From positions 122,491 to 186,490 of the forward strand of contig VXAA01005178.1 of NCBI GenBank assembly GCA_013399115.1: a DNA stretch of 64,000 nt, given 5' to 3'. Shown here one piece after another: positions 43,203 to 57,400 of the stretch. The DNA comes from Anseranas semipalmata. Taxonomy: Eukaryota; Chordata; Aves; Anseriformes; Anseranatidae. The notes below the pieces were generated by a model. That model searched no databases. It saw nothing but the letters and a program-made list of their open reading frames with translations, and had not been told where the DNA came from. The position numbers and the translations under genes were made by a program. The number at the start of each line of letters is the position of its first letter. The stretch's first letter is position 1.

Positions 43203-45420
43203 TTTCACTACACAGAAGTTTATTATGAAAGTTAAACATACAACACAAAAAGTAGCAAAAGCAATCCTGTAGCTTAAGGCAACTCTTACAGGAGATGAAT
43301 TCAAGAAAGATGATGCAACTTCAGTTTAAATAGAAATTATGAAAAATATCAAATTGCATCAATAACTTAAAATGCACTTTAAAAAGTCTGCACTAACCAG
43401 CAGAGGGTAAGGGCTTGTGATCTTAATGCCAGCATTAAGATATCGTAAGCAGCAGAATGCTAAATGATGATAGGGAAAGTTCAGTATTTACACAAAGATA
43501 ACAACGTTAATATCCGATAGCATAATTTCCTGTGTACTTAGGGTTTAAAACCACTGTCTGAAACGTTAGGAAAACCTTTTAAAATAAATCTTCAGACTAT
43601 TCCATCAAAAATACACAGATGGCAGAGAAGATCCAAGGCTAGGGATGCATGCGGATGGGTGTGTGTGTCCCTTAAATAACTCATTGCAGAAACGCTTTAG
43701 AAAAATTATTTCTTTGGGGGGGAAGAAGAGCAAGAAGAATACGTGGCCACGGAGTGAAAAAGGTTATCTTTCAGGTGAATCACATTTAAATTGAAGTATC
43801 AAAATATTTCTATTTGATGACATTCTCACAGTTTACAGTTACTGACATTTTTAAGTGAATGTTAAATATTCATATAATTAACATACAAAGATTCTCCTTC
43901 ACATTGACATCTGCTTACATTTTTGCAAGACCTCTTTTACATCAATTCTTTTGCCATTAATGAGGAATGTAGTTATCTTAATTATAGAATTTAATAAAGA
44001 TTTAAGCGTTCTTATGATACAGAGTTTCTACCTTCAAAATCATTCATAAAATACTGAGATTAAATCACGTATTTTAAAAAGGTACCCATGTGACATTTTA
44101 ACTAATCAGGCTGTACAGGAAGCACCACATTTTAACAATGCCAAATGACATCATATTTCCAATCAATTTTCTTCAAATATTGGATGCAATGAAAAATTTG
44201 GAACAAATCCATTTACCACCACCCCCAAAAAAAACAAAGATAATTCACACAAATTAACTCATCCCAAATCTTACCCTGTTAGAAAATGCAATATTTACTG
44301 CAATGTAGTCTTAATTTGCATAAGATTTAATAGAAGTGTCCTATGCACAGTATGAGATTTTCTGCGCACAACCTCATCTCAACTTTTCACCATTCAGCAC
44401 AACTTTACAAAAAGCGTAAGATATAAAATATACTTAAAGCAGCTATCTTAAACATGATTTAATACATATCACCTTGGCAGCTGATCACTTTTGTTCCCAG
44501 TTTAACATGCTGTCGAATCTAATTGTAGAGTTGCAGTATCCCTTTTTAAGAACTATTTAAAAAAATCCCTGAATAAAACAGAAGCCAGCCTGCGACTTCC
44601 TAGGAGTTTCAGTAAGGTACTATATACAGGGGTATAATAACCACCCGAACTCACTTAATACAGAATAAAATCTAAGACAGATATTGGGGCAGAATGCATT
44701 AATGCATGAAAATATATACTTTAAGATTTTATCATTTAAAAAGTGGAACCAATGAATTGTTAGCAGTTAAAAGAATACTGCAACTGTAACGTTTACAAAC
44801 CCGCAGTTTGAAACCTGATTCCAACAGCACTGATTCACTGGGTTTAAAAGCTGGGAAATAACGCAAAATAATGTCAGCAGTTTTCAGAAGGTCTTGCAAA
44901 TTTAGAAAAAGGAAAACTGAAAGAGAGATAAGAATGCATATCTAAAATAAAGCAGGAGCACAGTAAAGACAATCAAAACTCCAAAAGCCCATATTAAAAA
45001 AATTAAGCTTGGAATGCATTGCCTTCCAGCAGTTTACAAAACAAAACAAAAACAAACAAAAAAGTTTTTAATCTGTAATATCTTGACCTATTTTTAAGTG
45101 ACAATTTTTATTACAGTTGAGAAAAATGTTTTTATAGCTGCATAAGTTTCCATTTCACTAAAATAGTGCCAACAAAAATAAGTTTGCATAGAAAAACAAA
45201 ATTTCAAATTGCCACTGGCTACATGCTTAAAATGGGAAATGCAGGTATTGTAACATAAACATAGTGCAAACCATGGCAGTTCATGGTGATTTTGACTGCC
45301 GCAGGTCAGGAAACAGACCATAGTATACCCAGTTATCACAGTTTCTGGTCTTTTATTAAATCCTTTGCCAAGTAGAAGCAATGCATGTGTGCAGACCCAT
45401 GGCACGCCTGCTGCTGTTGA
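43203..45420 (-). other. CBFB: CBFB 3' UTR
   Basis: AT-rich sequence of about 2.2 kb directly after the TAA, ending at a canonical AATAAA. Composition changes abruptly to GC-richer DNA beyond 43.2 kb, which supports this end. Earlier AATAAA hexamers at 45357-45352 and 45112-45107 could give shorter transcripts. The length is close to that of the long human CBFB 3' UTR. Confidence 0.7.
43219..43224 (-). terminator. CBFB: Probable distal CBFB poly(A) signal AATAAA
   Basis: Canonical hexamer in the context CATAATAAACTTC on the minus strand, at the border between AT-rich UTR and GC-richer intergenic DNA. Cleavage is expected near 43200. Confidence 0.65.
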
Positions 45421-45489
45421 TTAACGTAGTTTGAGATCATCACCGCTTCCTAGGTTCGATCCAGGACTAGGGTCTTGTTGTCTTCTTGC
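45421..45489 (-). CDS. CBFB: CBFB exon 6, terminal coding exon (dual frame)
   Basis: Acceptor AATGCAG|GCAAGA. In the main frame it encodes the 22-residue tail ending DDLKLR and TAA (45423-45421). In the +1-shifted frame reached from the extended exon 5 it encodes GKKTTRP and stops at TAG (45469-45467), so its first 20 bases are read in two frames. Confidence 0.94.
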   Translation of the reverse strand, partial: ARRQQDPSPGSNLGSGDDLKLR

Positions 45490-48400
45490 CTGCATTAACA
45501 AACACATGTTTTAGGACCAAAAAGTGATTTTGAAGTTACCAGTTTAGTTCATTTCTTAAGTGTACAAAGCACATGATTTAGACCATAAACAATTTTAAGC
45601 CAGAAAACGTACATTTCAAGCAGCAACCAATGCATTCATTTTTAACAGAACCATTCCTTCCCCCTCAACCCAGCAGCCCCCCACAACAACAGGGCTCGCT
45701 GAGGGGCAGACCAACACCGTCCCCCCTCTCTGGAGGGACACAGAGCCTCAGCTCTGCCTCTGTGCCCAGCCTCGGAGGCCCTCCTGCAGCCACCAGGCTG
45801 AGGCACTTCTCAGCATTCTGCAAAGAGGCTCCCAGAACAGTAAGGCAATGGTTTTGTCTCTCTTCATCCGAAACACATGTTCTTTGCTGTGAAATTCCCT
45901 CCTGTTAACCGTTTCCAGCATCAAGATTTTGGGGGGAAAAGCTATAATGCCAAGATGGCAGAGTATGTTACATCATTCCCAAATAAATCTCCCCTCAGTT
46001 TATCCATGTGGTAAACATTTAGTTTAGCTTTTTCTGGAACAAAGAGACTCGTAACACAATAGTACAATTTAATCTGTAGATTGACAAACATTTTAACACT
46101 TCTTAGAAGTTTGAGTTTTACTGCAGCATGTATTTTTTTTTTCCTTTGGTGCACCTGTAAAGTTAGCAGTAATACAAAACTTGAGAAAACTTTGGTACTT
46201 TGATTGAGTCCCTGTATTAAAAAAAAAAAAAGTAACATCAGTTCTCCTTTAAATAAATGATTCTGTTAAATAGTTCGAATTGATAGCGATTTAAAGAGGA
46301 AGCTACGGATGGTCAGTATTAATATCAGTCCTTGTAAAAGACCCTTACCTACCTTACCTGAGAAACAGACATACATGTAGCTGGTATGCCTGCTTCTCCT
46401 CCCAGCATCAACAATCCCCACAGACACACGCTTTCGATCACAAGCGTGCTGCATTTCCTCTAAGGCAATAAGCGTTTAACTTTCATCCACTAAGGTCTGC
46501 AGCAGAACACAAAAAGAGGGCCCAAGCTGCTCCCTGTCACAGAGATCTCGTGCGTCATTTCTTCTGCAACCGAACATTACGTTCCTCCTCTTTGGGTCAG
46601 ATTCATAACCCCAGTATTTGATTTTTCTCCTCTGTACACACGCAGGCTGCTTTCAAGTAGCGCGCACAAATGCAGGTAAATACTTAAAAACCCATTCATA
46701 TACTTCAATTTTAAAGTAGTACTTCTATTCTGGGAACGTTCAATAGATGCGAGCAGTACTTTAAGACGTTTTAGCATCGGCCCTTTGGTTTAATGTTTAC
46801 AGGGTGCACAGCTGGCACCTTGGCCTCTATCACTGCAGCCCAAATAGTGCCAGGGCCACGCTCTCAGCTGGTGGGACTCATCGCTGCACAAGCGTTATCC
46901 AGTGCAGCTCGGAGTTCCACCAGCTGCAATGACCTGCCACATTCAGGGCTTCAAAATAGCATTCTCAAAATAAATAAAAAATAAAAAATAAAAATAAAAA
47001 ACCAACAAAAAACAAACAACCCAGCCCCCCAGAAAACAAATGACCCTTCCCTCTTTCGAAAAGCTTTTCCTACTTTGGTGAAAGAGGCAGAACAGACTTA
47101 GTGCGGGCAGTTGTACCAGGGACACCCACAGTTGAAGCAAGTACCGAGTTCACACGATGCCACCGAACGATCCGAGCGTTTCAGCTAAGCTGTGACTAAC
47201 TGACACGACGGCTGCCCCGAGATGCTCCCTGGGCTCTCTGACTCACGTTTACTGACACAGAGGAAGCCTTCCCGCCGCAGCGGCGGTTACCCCAGTTCAC
47301 AGCAGGCTGCTTGTTCCCTCCCATGCTCAACTGCAAGCGAGCCGCGTCTGCCAGCTCCCCAGCCCTCTGGTCTGTGCTGCCAACACCACGTTCTGCTTCT
47401 CTTTCCCTGGTCAATTCTTCCTCCCTTCCCTACCGGTCTCGTCTGGCTGATCTCACATTGCCAGGACAATTGGCTAGCTTCACCCATAAGGGGAAGTCTT
47501 GCCTCCTCCTCCTATTTAAATACTGATTTAAAGTTACATTTTCCTTCCCTGTGCAGTGATCCCATTCTGATGGGCACCGAGTTCATTCAATTAATCCCTC
47601 TACTCATCAGCATGTTTCCAGAGAAGACATTCCCTCCTGTACCTTCTCGGTGGTCATACCGCCATTACTGTTTTGGAAACACGGTCGCTATTTTAAATAC
47701 TGCAATTGGTACCCAGTACATTTATGTATCCAGTACGTAAATAGGATTGTTGTTGTCTGTTGGATTTTGGATATTCAGGGGTTAGATCTTCCTCTCGCTC
47801 TGTTCTATTGACGCTGGTCATACTCTGACTGAAGGAAGCAATCTGTTTTTTCTACCCGCAGAAAAACACCGAAAACGACAACCAACATCACTGCTGGTGC
47901 ACAAACCCACAGATTTCTCAGTAATCTGAGGGATCGCATTAAAAGAAGCAGGTGCAATCATGAACAGCGCTGAAGATTTTAAATGCTAACGGGCATATGC
48001 CTTCCAGCCACTTGAGCAACTTTTGCAAACTGCCTTCTTTGCAGAGATGCAGAACAGTAGGAGATCGCATTTATAATCAAGATTTTCATGTTATTTTCAA
48101 ACCCCAAATCATTCAGCTTTGTCTATCAGTATCACTGTGGAAAAGCTAATGATGAACCCCACACTTTAGTTTTCCGTTGAAGAAAAAGAAATGAACTGTG
48201 ATGTTAAGATTTTTCTGAACACCAAAATGGCTGTTCTGCAAGTCTAAACAGATGCTTCCGCACTAACTTAAGAGTTGTACTAAAATTAACAAAAGGATAA
48301 CAGCTCCACTTTGCATACATTTCTCCCACTGACCAGACTGTACCAAGATTTCTTCTGGTTTTATTTGCCTCCCGTTTCTTTTAAGAAGAAACAAAGGCAT

Positions 48401-51400
48401 GTACCATCTTTACACTTTATCACAATCTTAGTTCTATTCATCTATTTGGTTATCAATTTTGTACTCAAACATATTTAACACTTACTAGAAAAAAAACAAT
48501 TGCTGCTATATTTCTGCTTTAAAAGCAACAGAGCTGCTTCTTCAGAAAAGAAATCATATGCATGGCAATTTTACTGTCAAATTTCAGCGAAGACTTCAAG
48601 GTAAGGGCATATGGTTGCATTTACGCTTTGCCTAAAGGGGCCTTTTCTTTCAAAACATATGAAAGAATTCACATGATTCGTGAGATCATTGCTACTTGCA
48701 GGGTTTGCAGAAGCCACTACCGAACAACTACCAGATTTGCCCTTTCAAGTGATATGCAAAAGGCATGACAAATTATCCTCAAATGTACTGCAAGCAGTCG
48801 TTACGATATCTTATAGTAGTATATGCAGATAAAGGTGTAATTTTGCATTTCAGTAAGTGTGGATTTACACGTGCAACTCCTGTGTTGGAATGACAGCTCT
48901 GTCTCACTCAGAAGCCCTCACTTGTGCTACTGTGCAGGAATACATACGTGGAACATGCTTATTCTGCCAGTCGCTATCCCATCAAGGCACATGAACACAG
49001 CATGCAATGACTACAATAATACATGGTGCTTTTCGTATGTAAAGCATGTATGTAAAAATTAAAAACACTCATGAAGAACAGGAGGAATCACCACATACAT
49101 AGACAGCAAGCACACTGTAGAGCATCAGGAATTAGGTGATATTTTTGGCCACTGACAAAGGGCAAAACACAGTTTTCATAAGAAATGCCACAAGATTCTT
49201 AACACTCACTTGCAGCACGGTAGCATCCGGTAGTTCACCTCTATCTGTCACATGAAGCTAAAAGTTCCTTTTACAGATGTAAAAATGGCAATTTCCAAAA
49301 TTCCCTCAATTTTGGGTCCCATACTCTCAGCACTGCTAATCAATCCTCTGAATTGCAGTATTTGCTGCAATTTTTGAAATGCATATCTTATGAAGCCGCG
49401 CAGAAGCCTGAGAATTACTCTCTATGAATAATGAGCTCAGCTTCTCAAAGATTGAGACTTGTTTCAATTAAAAAAGATGCATCTATCTTTGCCACTGGGA
49501 AATGGAGTACTCTGCCATGAGTCATGCATAATGAGTCATGAGAAAACTGTAGTTATTCATCTTATCTCAGCGTATTTCAATTTTCAGTCAAATGCTGATT
49601 TTAAGTTTGAAGGAAGACTACTCTGAATGTTACTCAGCTGCCACTTAGGGAAAGGATCACAACTATTCACAGGGTGAACTTGTAAATAGGACATGGACCC
49701 CACCACAGTTGTAATTTTCCTGAAAATGAATGCATTTTAACCAACTCTGCCAGTTTCCTTCCGAATATCCTGAAATTGAATAGTTAATACGATGGACACA
49801 TAGGGAGTTTCAATACCCCAAAATACTTTGCACTCAGCTTTCAGCGCATGAAGCCATGCAAATCTTCTGCAATACGGAAGGAATTATGACTGGCCACAAG
49901 CCATTTAAAACCTCTAAAGCAGGAGACGGTATGACGACTGGCTGAAAGAATTGCAGGAACGTCTTTGGCAAAAAAAAAAAAAAAACAAAAAAAAAACACA
50001 TTTCAAAACATCCTATGATGTGCTATTCTAGATTTATTTATACTGAGCTCATCTGCTAATACCACAGGGGGAATAACATCCTAATAAACAAGGTAAAAGT
50101 TACCAACAAAATCATTTTGAGTTGATGGTAAACAAAGGCAAGAAGTACCCACGACGATACTCTTACACCTCTGCTCTATTCAACCCTGTATCTCTGAGCT
50201 CTTCCCAAGCCTAAGTATAGGCTAACCGGTATGGGCTAAAAGTCACTTCAAGAGTACAATGCAGTAGAATCTGTATTTTATTATTTTTTCTTCTCAATAA
50301 ATAGATAGCTTGAAGTCATCAAAACGTCAGCTTACAGTTGTGACTCTTTTGAACAAGGATCATGCTGGAGCATTTACAGCTGTCGCTGAGGCACCTCGGT
50401 AAAACAGATCTAAGGACAAAGGCAATTCGGGAGGAAGGCACACAAGCAGTTGCTCCAGCAGCCAAGCCAGTTGGACACCATCCTCCTCCTGCTGCCAGTG
50501 GTCACACTTTCAACACTGCCAACAGAACTGCTTAAGCTGGCTTCAAGTCTGTAACTACACCCTACTCGTGAAAATAATGGAACAACGCAACCAAATACTC
50601 CTATCATTCCCATCTGCACCAACCCTCATCTCCTCCACGTGTAGTATTACTCCGCTCCGTTAGCCTGGAACCCTGCAGCAAGCCCTCTGCAAACCCTCAG
50701 ATCTGACTTGTCAAGCACGTGTGTGTTGGGTGGGAGTCACTTACGAGAGCAATCCGCACACAGAGATTTCTCTCTCTGTTGGGCATCCTGACTCTCTGAA
50801 GCTTCTGGGGCAGAGCTCTGGGACATACCTGAGAAAACCACCTCCATTTACCACGAGCTCAGCAGGAAAACATAATGTAGTCCAAACAGGCGGCTTGCAC
50901 AATAGCTCTGAGAAAGCTGAAGTAGGAAAGTTGGAGGTAAGTTTAGTAAGGATGGACAGGGCTGCCATGAGGATGGCCCTCCCTTTCTATGAATCACTTA
51001 AAAATAAGCACTCCAAATTGGGACCTCTGAATGCAGTGAAATCACAAGTACAACAATATGCATGGCACATATATGTGGGACACTGGTGGAGGGGAAGGGA
51101 GGAATAGGGAGGTAATTTGAAGAAGGGCTGCCACAAAGAGTAGCCAAAATAAAGTCTTTCCACGGACAACTCCACTGCAATTCTTTAATTGCATTCTGGC
51201 AGCTCCATACTGCTGAAGCATACATAGCAGATGCATTATGTGCCTTGGCATCTATCATCTATAATTTACTAAATAAGTGAAAAATCAGACTGTTATGAAA
51301 AACTAAACAATGAACATTTGGATTCTCTTACAAGGACTGTCAACCTCCTGAAAAGGATTTAAAAAAAATCTGAGAACACATTGCAGATACTTTTCTAAAA

Positions 51401-54400
51401 AGCGTACAACCACAGGACTAAGAAAAAAAAAAACAAAACAAAACAAAACAGAAAAATAACCAGCACCCAAACAACCAACCAGAAGTAGAGAGAACAATAC
51501 TTAGGGAAGTGACCAGTTCCAATCAAGCGCACCTCCGCATTAGTCCTGCTAATTTAAGCAGACCCATGTCAAGAAAAGCAACAAACCGAAGGCTCTTTGA
51601 GCTGCTGGTTAATAACAGCCCGTCCCTTACAGATCTAACACGGTTAAAATGTTGGCCATGCCTCCACAATTACCCTTAGTTACACAATACTCAAAAGAAG
51701 AGCAGGAGAGAGGAAGCTCAGCATTCTCAGAATTAAAAGTCAGCAAAACCGGGCCACTACAACATAGTAAGACTGACAGTTAAGATCTAATAGACCTCCT
51801 TCGGTCACAGTTAGAGCCTGATGAAGCACCCTCTATGATTCAGGTCTCTGAGGGGCTTGAAGAGAGACCCTCCCTCTCAATCTTCACAACTTCAGCCACA
51901 GCAGCAAAAGGGCCCCTCCATCACCACAAATTGCATCTGCAAGCTGCTGGCAGCCAGCAGGATATAGGATTTTTACCGCATTCCTAGCAGGGGTAGCTAT
52001 CAGCATGAGACTTCGTAGCCCAGATCCAGCCTCAGAAGTTGCTTTGTTTGCTGGCCCTAACACCCGTTTTGCAGTCGCTCCTCCTTTTCACTTAAACCTG
52101 CGATGAAGAAGTAGTCTTGATGTTTCTTAGTTATGTCAAGCACCACTTAAATTATTCAAATAATGGAAAACACTCTTTCAAATCTGGTAAGAGATCTGGA
52201 TGTTTGAAGTCCTTGCGGAACAATTGCTGTTATGAACTCTATACTCAACGCTCTTTTTTTTTATTTTTATATCCATTTCTGCTCACTGAAAGGCAAAAAC
52301 AGTTTTCTTGACAAAGGCTATAGATTAAAATCATTTAGCACCTACCTCCACCAAGACTTCATTCCAAGCTTCCAGCGATCTACTTCCTAGAACCAGGGCA
52401 CCCTTCGCTAAAAGCGCCCATCAGTTGTGCTACGTGCTGAGCCTGCTCTCTCCCACCAGCAGCTCCTCCAGAGCTGCAGAGCGTGACCAGACCAAGTACG
52501 TGCAATTTGGTTATGACTTCCCAACACACTCTCTTGCCTAGAATCATTGCAACTGTTTTATCTTTCTTTAAAAGCTATCACAAAGCTGCCGATTTTAGTA
52601 CACCACATTGGTAACTGGACTAAAGTAACAAGCTGATAAAAGAAAAGCATGTGAACAGAGTAAGCTCTTAAGAGCGTCAAGTACAGACTAGTTAAAATTT
52701 AAATTCTGTATGAAAATGTGAAAAAAGCTTAAATTTCTTCCCTTTAGAACGTACTGTTTGAAGGCTGGTATAAAGGTTATAAATTTATAATTAACATTGA
52801 TTGCCTCCAGACAGTATTCCTCTGTTGCTCAGCCCCTTCCTAACCTTCATTGACTGAAAGAAGATGCTTATATTACACTATTACCTGATTTGCAAAATCG
52901 ATCTCCTCTGTTCTATATCCAGCATTGATTCTGTACAGCACAAATTGTTTTTTCCAATATATGCATTCCATAGCACTTTTACAGAAATATCAGCTGTTTA
53001 GAAGTTCCTGAGAAACGATCGAGTCATAACGTTACCAGCCTACTTGTACTGCACTCACATCACAGAACCTTTCCAGGCAACACACACTCACACGCACGCC
53101 TTAATGCTTTTTTCTCAGTTATGCTGTATGCATCTTGAATATAAACAAATTATATATATTACAGACACGCACATACCAAGTCTGCACTACCCACTGCATA
53201 TGGAGCAGTAACAGTTTGGGTTTCTTTCACATCCAAAAAGCTTTATTAAAGTTTAGACTTTTTATCTAATTTTATGTCATTTTGGAGAGTACGTACAATT
53301 GGTAGTAATTAAGTTCATTCCAGATTAATTTTTGATGGAAAAAACCTCACAAGTCAGAGTTTGAGGAACAGAAAAAAAAGAAACTGACTGGAATACTGTA
53401 TTTTCTACTGAAGCAAGTTATACCTGAACAAAATACCTACAATTAAGGCATTTGTTTACACTGGCAGTTTCATCTTAAATTTCCTTTTCTTTAAGGGAGA
53501 GTAACTTCACTGCCTAGAACCCTGGAAGAAAATTAGTCCTACTACTTGATTTTGTTTCAGTAGTGAACTGTGCTTTTTTTTTTTTGATGCTTTGTTTTGA
53601 GAAGGATTTCTAGTGGAAGAAACAACAAAAAGTTTCAGAACATTTTTTTTTCCTAACAAAATGTGAAGGTTTTTAAAATGAGAATTTCATGCAGTTTCCT
53701 AAAATGGCTCTGCTTCGCCATTAATGTAATTTATATTTAGCACAAGACCACAAACAGACAAATTGCTAGACTACACTGTTTCAGGGAAGAGCAGACCGCT
53801 CTGCCTCTCTACTTGCAGTGTTGCTAAAACAAAAAGTAACATGGGAAATGAACACAAAAGAGAAAAATACTGCTTTTCAAAAATGCCTGTTGAACAAATT
53901 GCATCGAAAAACTGACAACAGATCCAACCCACCCCCAAATAAAACAATCCGTAGAACATATGTGGCTAAGCACAAAAGTAAGAGTAGGGCATGCTGCGCA
54001 GTCAAATAACTTTTTGTTTCTGTTTTAAAGCTATAGTTTGCCTAAGCAAAGCAACCCTTCATAAAAAACTATCTGCAAAGGTAACACAACACACAAGATA
54101 CCCTCTTCTCTTTATCCATTACCTTGCTGAAAATCCACTGCTTGGCACTTTTGGCTCCAGTGAGCAGCTGGCAGGAGGCACCTGCTTGCGGCTCTTCTGG
54201 ACTGAATACAGGCTGTTACTTTCATGGTACCCTAACTTCACCCGCTGTTTAAATCTCTCAAAGTCATTCTGGACACATTTTGCTTCACGTTACTATGGTC
54301 AGAATGCTGAATAAAAAGCAAAGTTTTTACCGGAAGATTCAAGCGTTTCTAGACAGCAACCTCACGGTAATTTCCAAAGAACATTTCTTATGACACTGTA

Positions 54401-57400
54401 CTCCCTGGTCATTCATAGCGAAACCACACCAAGCAGAAGAAAACACTAGTATCAACTCTCTCATCCAAGAAAAAGGGCTAAAATACAATGAAAATTACAC
54501 ATCTGCCTCACTGCCATCCCTGCCGTCTCTTCATTCTCCTAGGTTAGTTTGGCAGGGGGAAACAAAAAACAAATATTTCAAGTTCAAATACCCGTTTAAT
54601 GGCATCCGTTCCAGAGTACACGGCCAAAATAACGGCCTTGGACCAAGTTCACCACGGTGTGGTACTTGCTTATGGAAAGAGATCTTGGCCTTCAGCTGGT
54701 ATGAAGTCATTGAACAGTGTAAGACTGCTAAGTAGCTCAGTGCTCCCAAGCTTATAACTTCATACAATTATTTATTTTTACAATAGGCTTTACCTGGGGA
54801 CAGGGTCTTTCTTCATGTGTATCATTAGTCTTTACTGTCTCAGCATGCCAACATTTTTGTAAAAAATGAAAGCCATTAGAATAAGTTATTAATTTTGAAG
54901 GCATTAATTAAAAACACTCACTGACTTCAGAAGCATTTCTGAAACAAAGGAGTTCTGAATGCAGTGAGGCAGGATTTGTGGTATCTGATATGACCAACCT
55001 ACATACGTTGACAAAAACCAAAACCATCTCCTATTCAGAAGTGAAACACGTCAGAAGTATAACAGGACACATTTCAACTCAGAGACGCTTAAAAACTTAA
55101 AGTTCCTAAATCCATTCACACCCAAAAGTAATACAACCTAGTTACGTTAGGATGAGTGCTATAACTGGACTAAAATACGATCGCTTATGGAAAAATCACA
55201 CACGACCTACCAGCCACTACTGATTCTATCCTCAGATGCAAAGGATACGTTCATTAAAATAAAACTCCGTTGTGCTACTGAAGTCATCAATAGAAGGTAT
55301 ATTATGTGATGAAAGGAGGGCAAACTAACCTCGCAGCGCTCTGAAGCTATTTTGTCCTTTTGTTTTTCCTTTTTTTTTTTTAAATGAGAGAGGACACTTA
55401 ATAATGAAAATTAGAATAGTAATTATTCCTAAAGTGTTACTGCACTTACTATATTTTCCCCTTCAAAGTATCACCACTCTCATCTCCAGCTGCCCCCCAT
55501 AAGCCATTTTAACTGCTCAAAAACCTTCGCTGGGATCACTCTTAGGCAAGAATATATCACTTTGTTTTAAAAGCCTACAGACAGGCTTAGAACAGGGAAT
55601 CTTTTCTACACAGAAAGCTGTATAAATAAAGAATTGAATCTGATCATTTTCAGATGCTGCCAGGCTTTGGATGGATGAATGTTTCCAAAGAGCTGGCGCC
55701 TCTGTTTTGGGTAGGAGTGGGTGGAATACTGCAGGATTCTCCTTCCCTCCCCCACTGAAGCAGAATCTGGTCTCTATTAAAGGCATTTCAGCTCTAATTC
55801 TACAGTCGGAAATCTGCTTTTATACACACAGTGTTGCAATTCCTAAAGCAATCCCTAACGCTGATGAGATCCTGTTCCAAGTCTGGCAATTCCAAGTTTC
55901 ACTGTCCATGCCACGCTTAGCAGGAAAGAAAAATGTGAAGTTTTAGTACCGATGAAATGTGTAGATAACATTACAAAGTCTATGCTGTGGGGAACTCCAT
56001 CTGCATGTACTGTAACAAAAATGTACTTGTCACACTTAAAACTACCTTTTCTAACTGCCCTATAAAAACCTTCAAGTACCATCGCGGTAGAGCAGCCAAA
56101 GATACAATTTGACCTACTGAAATTACACAAACAGTCCACAATACAGTTTGGACTAACATTTTGTAACTGTCAAAGCATATTTCCGAGCTGACCGAGATTG
56201 TAAGCATTGGAAAATTCAATAGAGGCCATGAATACAACAAACACGGCAATGCACATTTTTTGATTCTGCTTAAATGCTGCACTAGAATACAACTGCAATG
56301 AAAGTCAGGCAAACAATGATTCTGAAACCTGATTCCTCCTGAGGAAGGCATTGTAAGTCTATTCCCCCACCCCCAGATCCCGATTTTTATGCAGTCTTGA
56401 CACCCAGAGTGAAAAAAAAATTAATCTGTAAACATTCTAGGTTTGTAGCCAGGAAGACTTCCCCCAAATATACAAGTAAGAAAACTGAAATATAAAAAAT
56501 AATTAGAGCTACAAGTAACTGAGGAAAGATTGCATGGTTATACATATTAAACATGTACAGTGAAATAAAAAATAAAGTGCACATAACAAAATGTATTGCA
56601 ATTATTAAAAAAAAATCTGTATTTGACATCACATACATTTGGTGTTCATTTGACTTTTTTTAAATGCTGCTTAAACACATTTCAAGCCAGTCATTTTTCC
56701 TTTTCTTCCTTTCTGTAGGTGATCTATGCCAGGGCTTCAGAGATGGGACAATGACTATTCTTGTTTTAATAGAAAATGGGTACTGGCAGCTAATAAGGAC
56801 ATCAATTAGTAACAACTGCCTGATCTCTTAGTAAAAGGAAGAGTATTTTCAGAAGTTACTGAATCCAGTTCCTGCAGAAGGCCATGGGATGGCCAGGGAT
56901 GTTGGTTTTTGTATGTCAGTGTCACAAACTTGGATGTCTGTCATGAGGCCCCAGGTGCTTGCTATTACCTCAATCTCATTATTAATTGGAAGAGTTTCTA
57001 TGCATCTTAGCTGCAAATAAGGGGTTTCTGCACTTGGAGGAAAGAACAAGTCCCACAGAACTGCAGAAGTTATTCTAGGAAGCTTTTTTTTTTTTTTAAT
57101 CTTCAGCATTCAGTAAGCACAGTAACAGGAATAGGTAAGAAGGGCACAGTAAAGGAAAATAAATCAAGCAAAGCTTGATGTGTAAATTAAGGTCAAAGAT
57201 GTAAAACCTGGTCTTAAAGTTCCTACTGTGTTATTAGAATTAAGGCAAGCTGCCTCAGATCTTCATAAACAGCTTCAAGATTCTACCTTCCTTCTGAACT
57301 CATCTTACAAGCAGGTTCTAGCTATGATGCGACTGGAGACGAGATGATGCGGGTAGCCTAAGCTATTCCAAGGATCCAGTGGTAGAGAGGCTTCAAAGGC

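Noticed and set aside
49970..49998. A-run in CBFB intron 5 as the tail of a processed pseudogene
   Set aside because: The adjacent sequence resembles no gene and no target-site duplication was noticed.
50721..51107. 128-codon plus-strand frame as a possible retroviral or LTR remnant
   Set aside because: No protease, reverse transcriptase, integrase or LTR boundary features can be seen.
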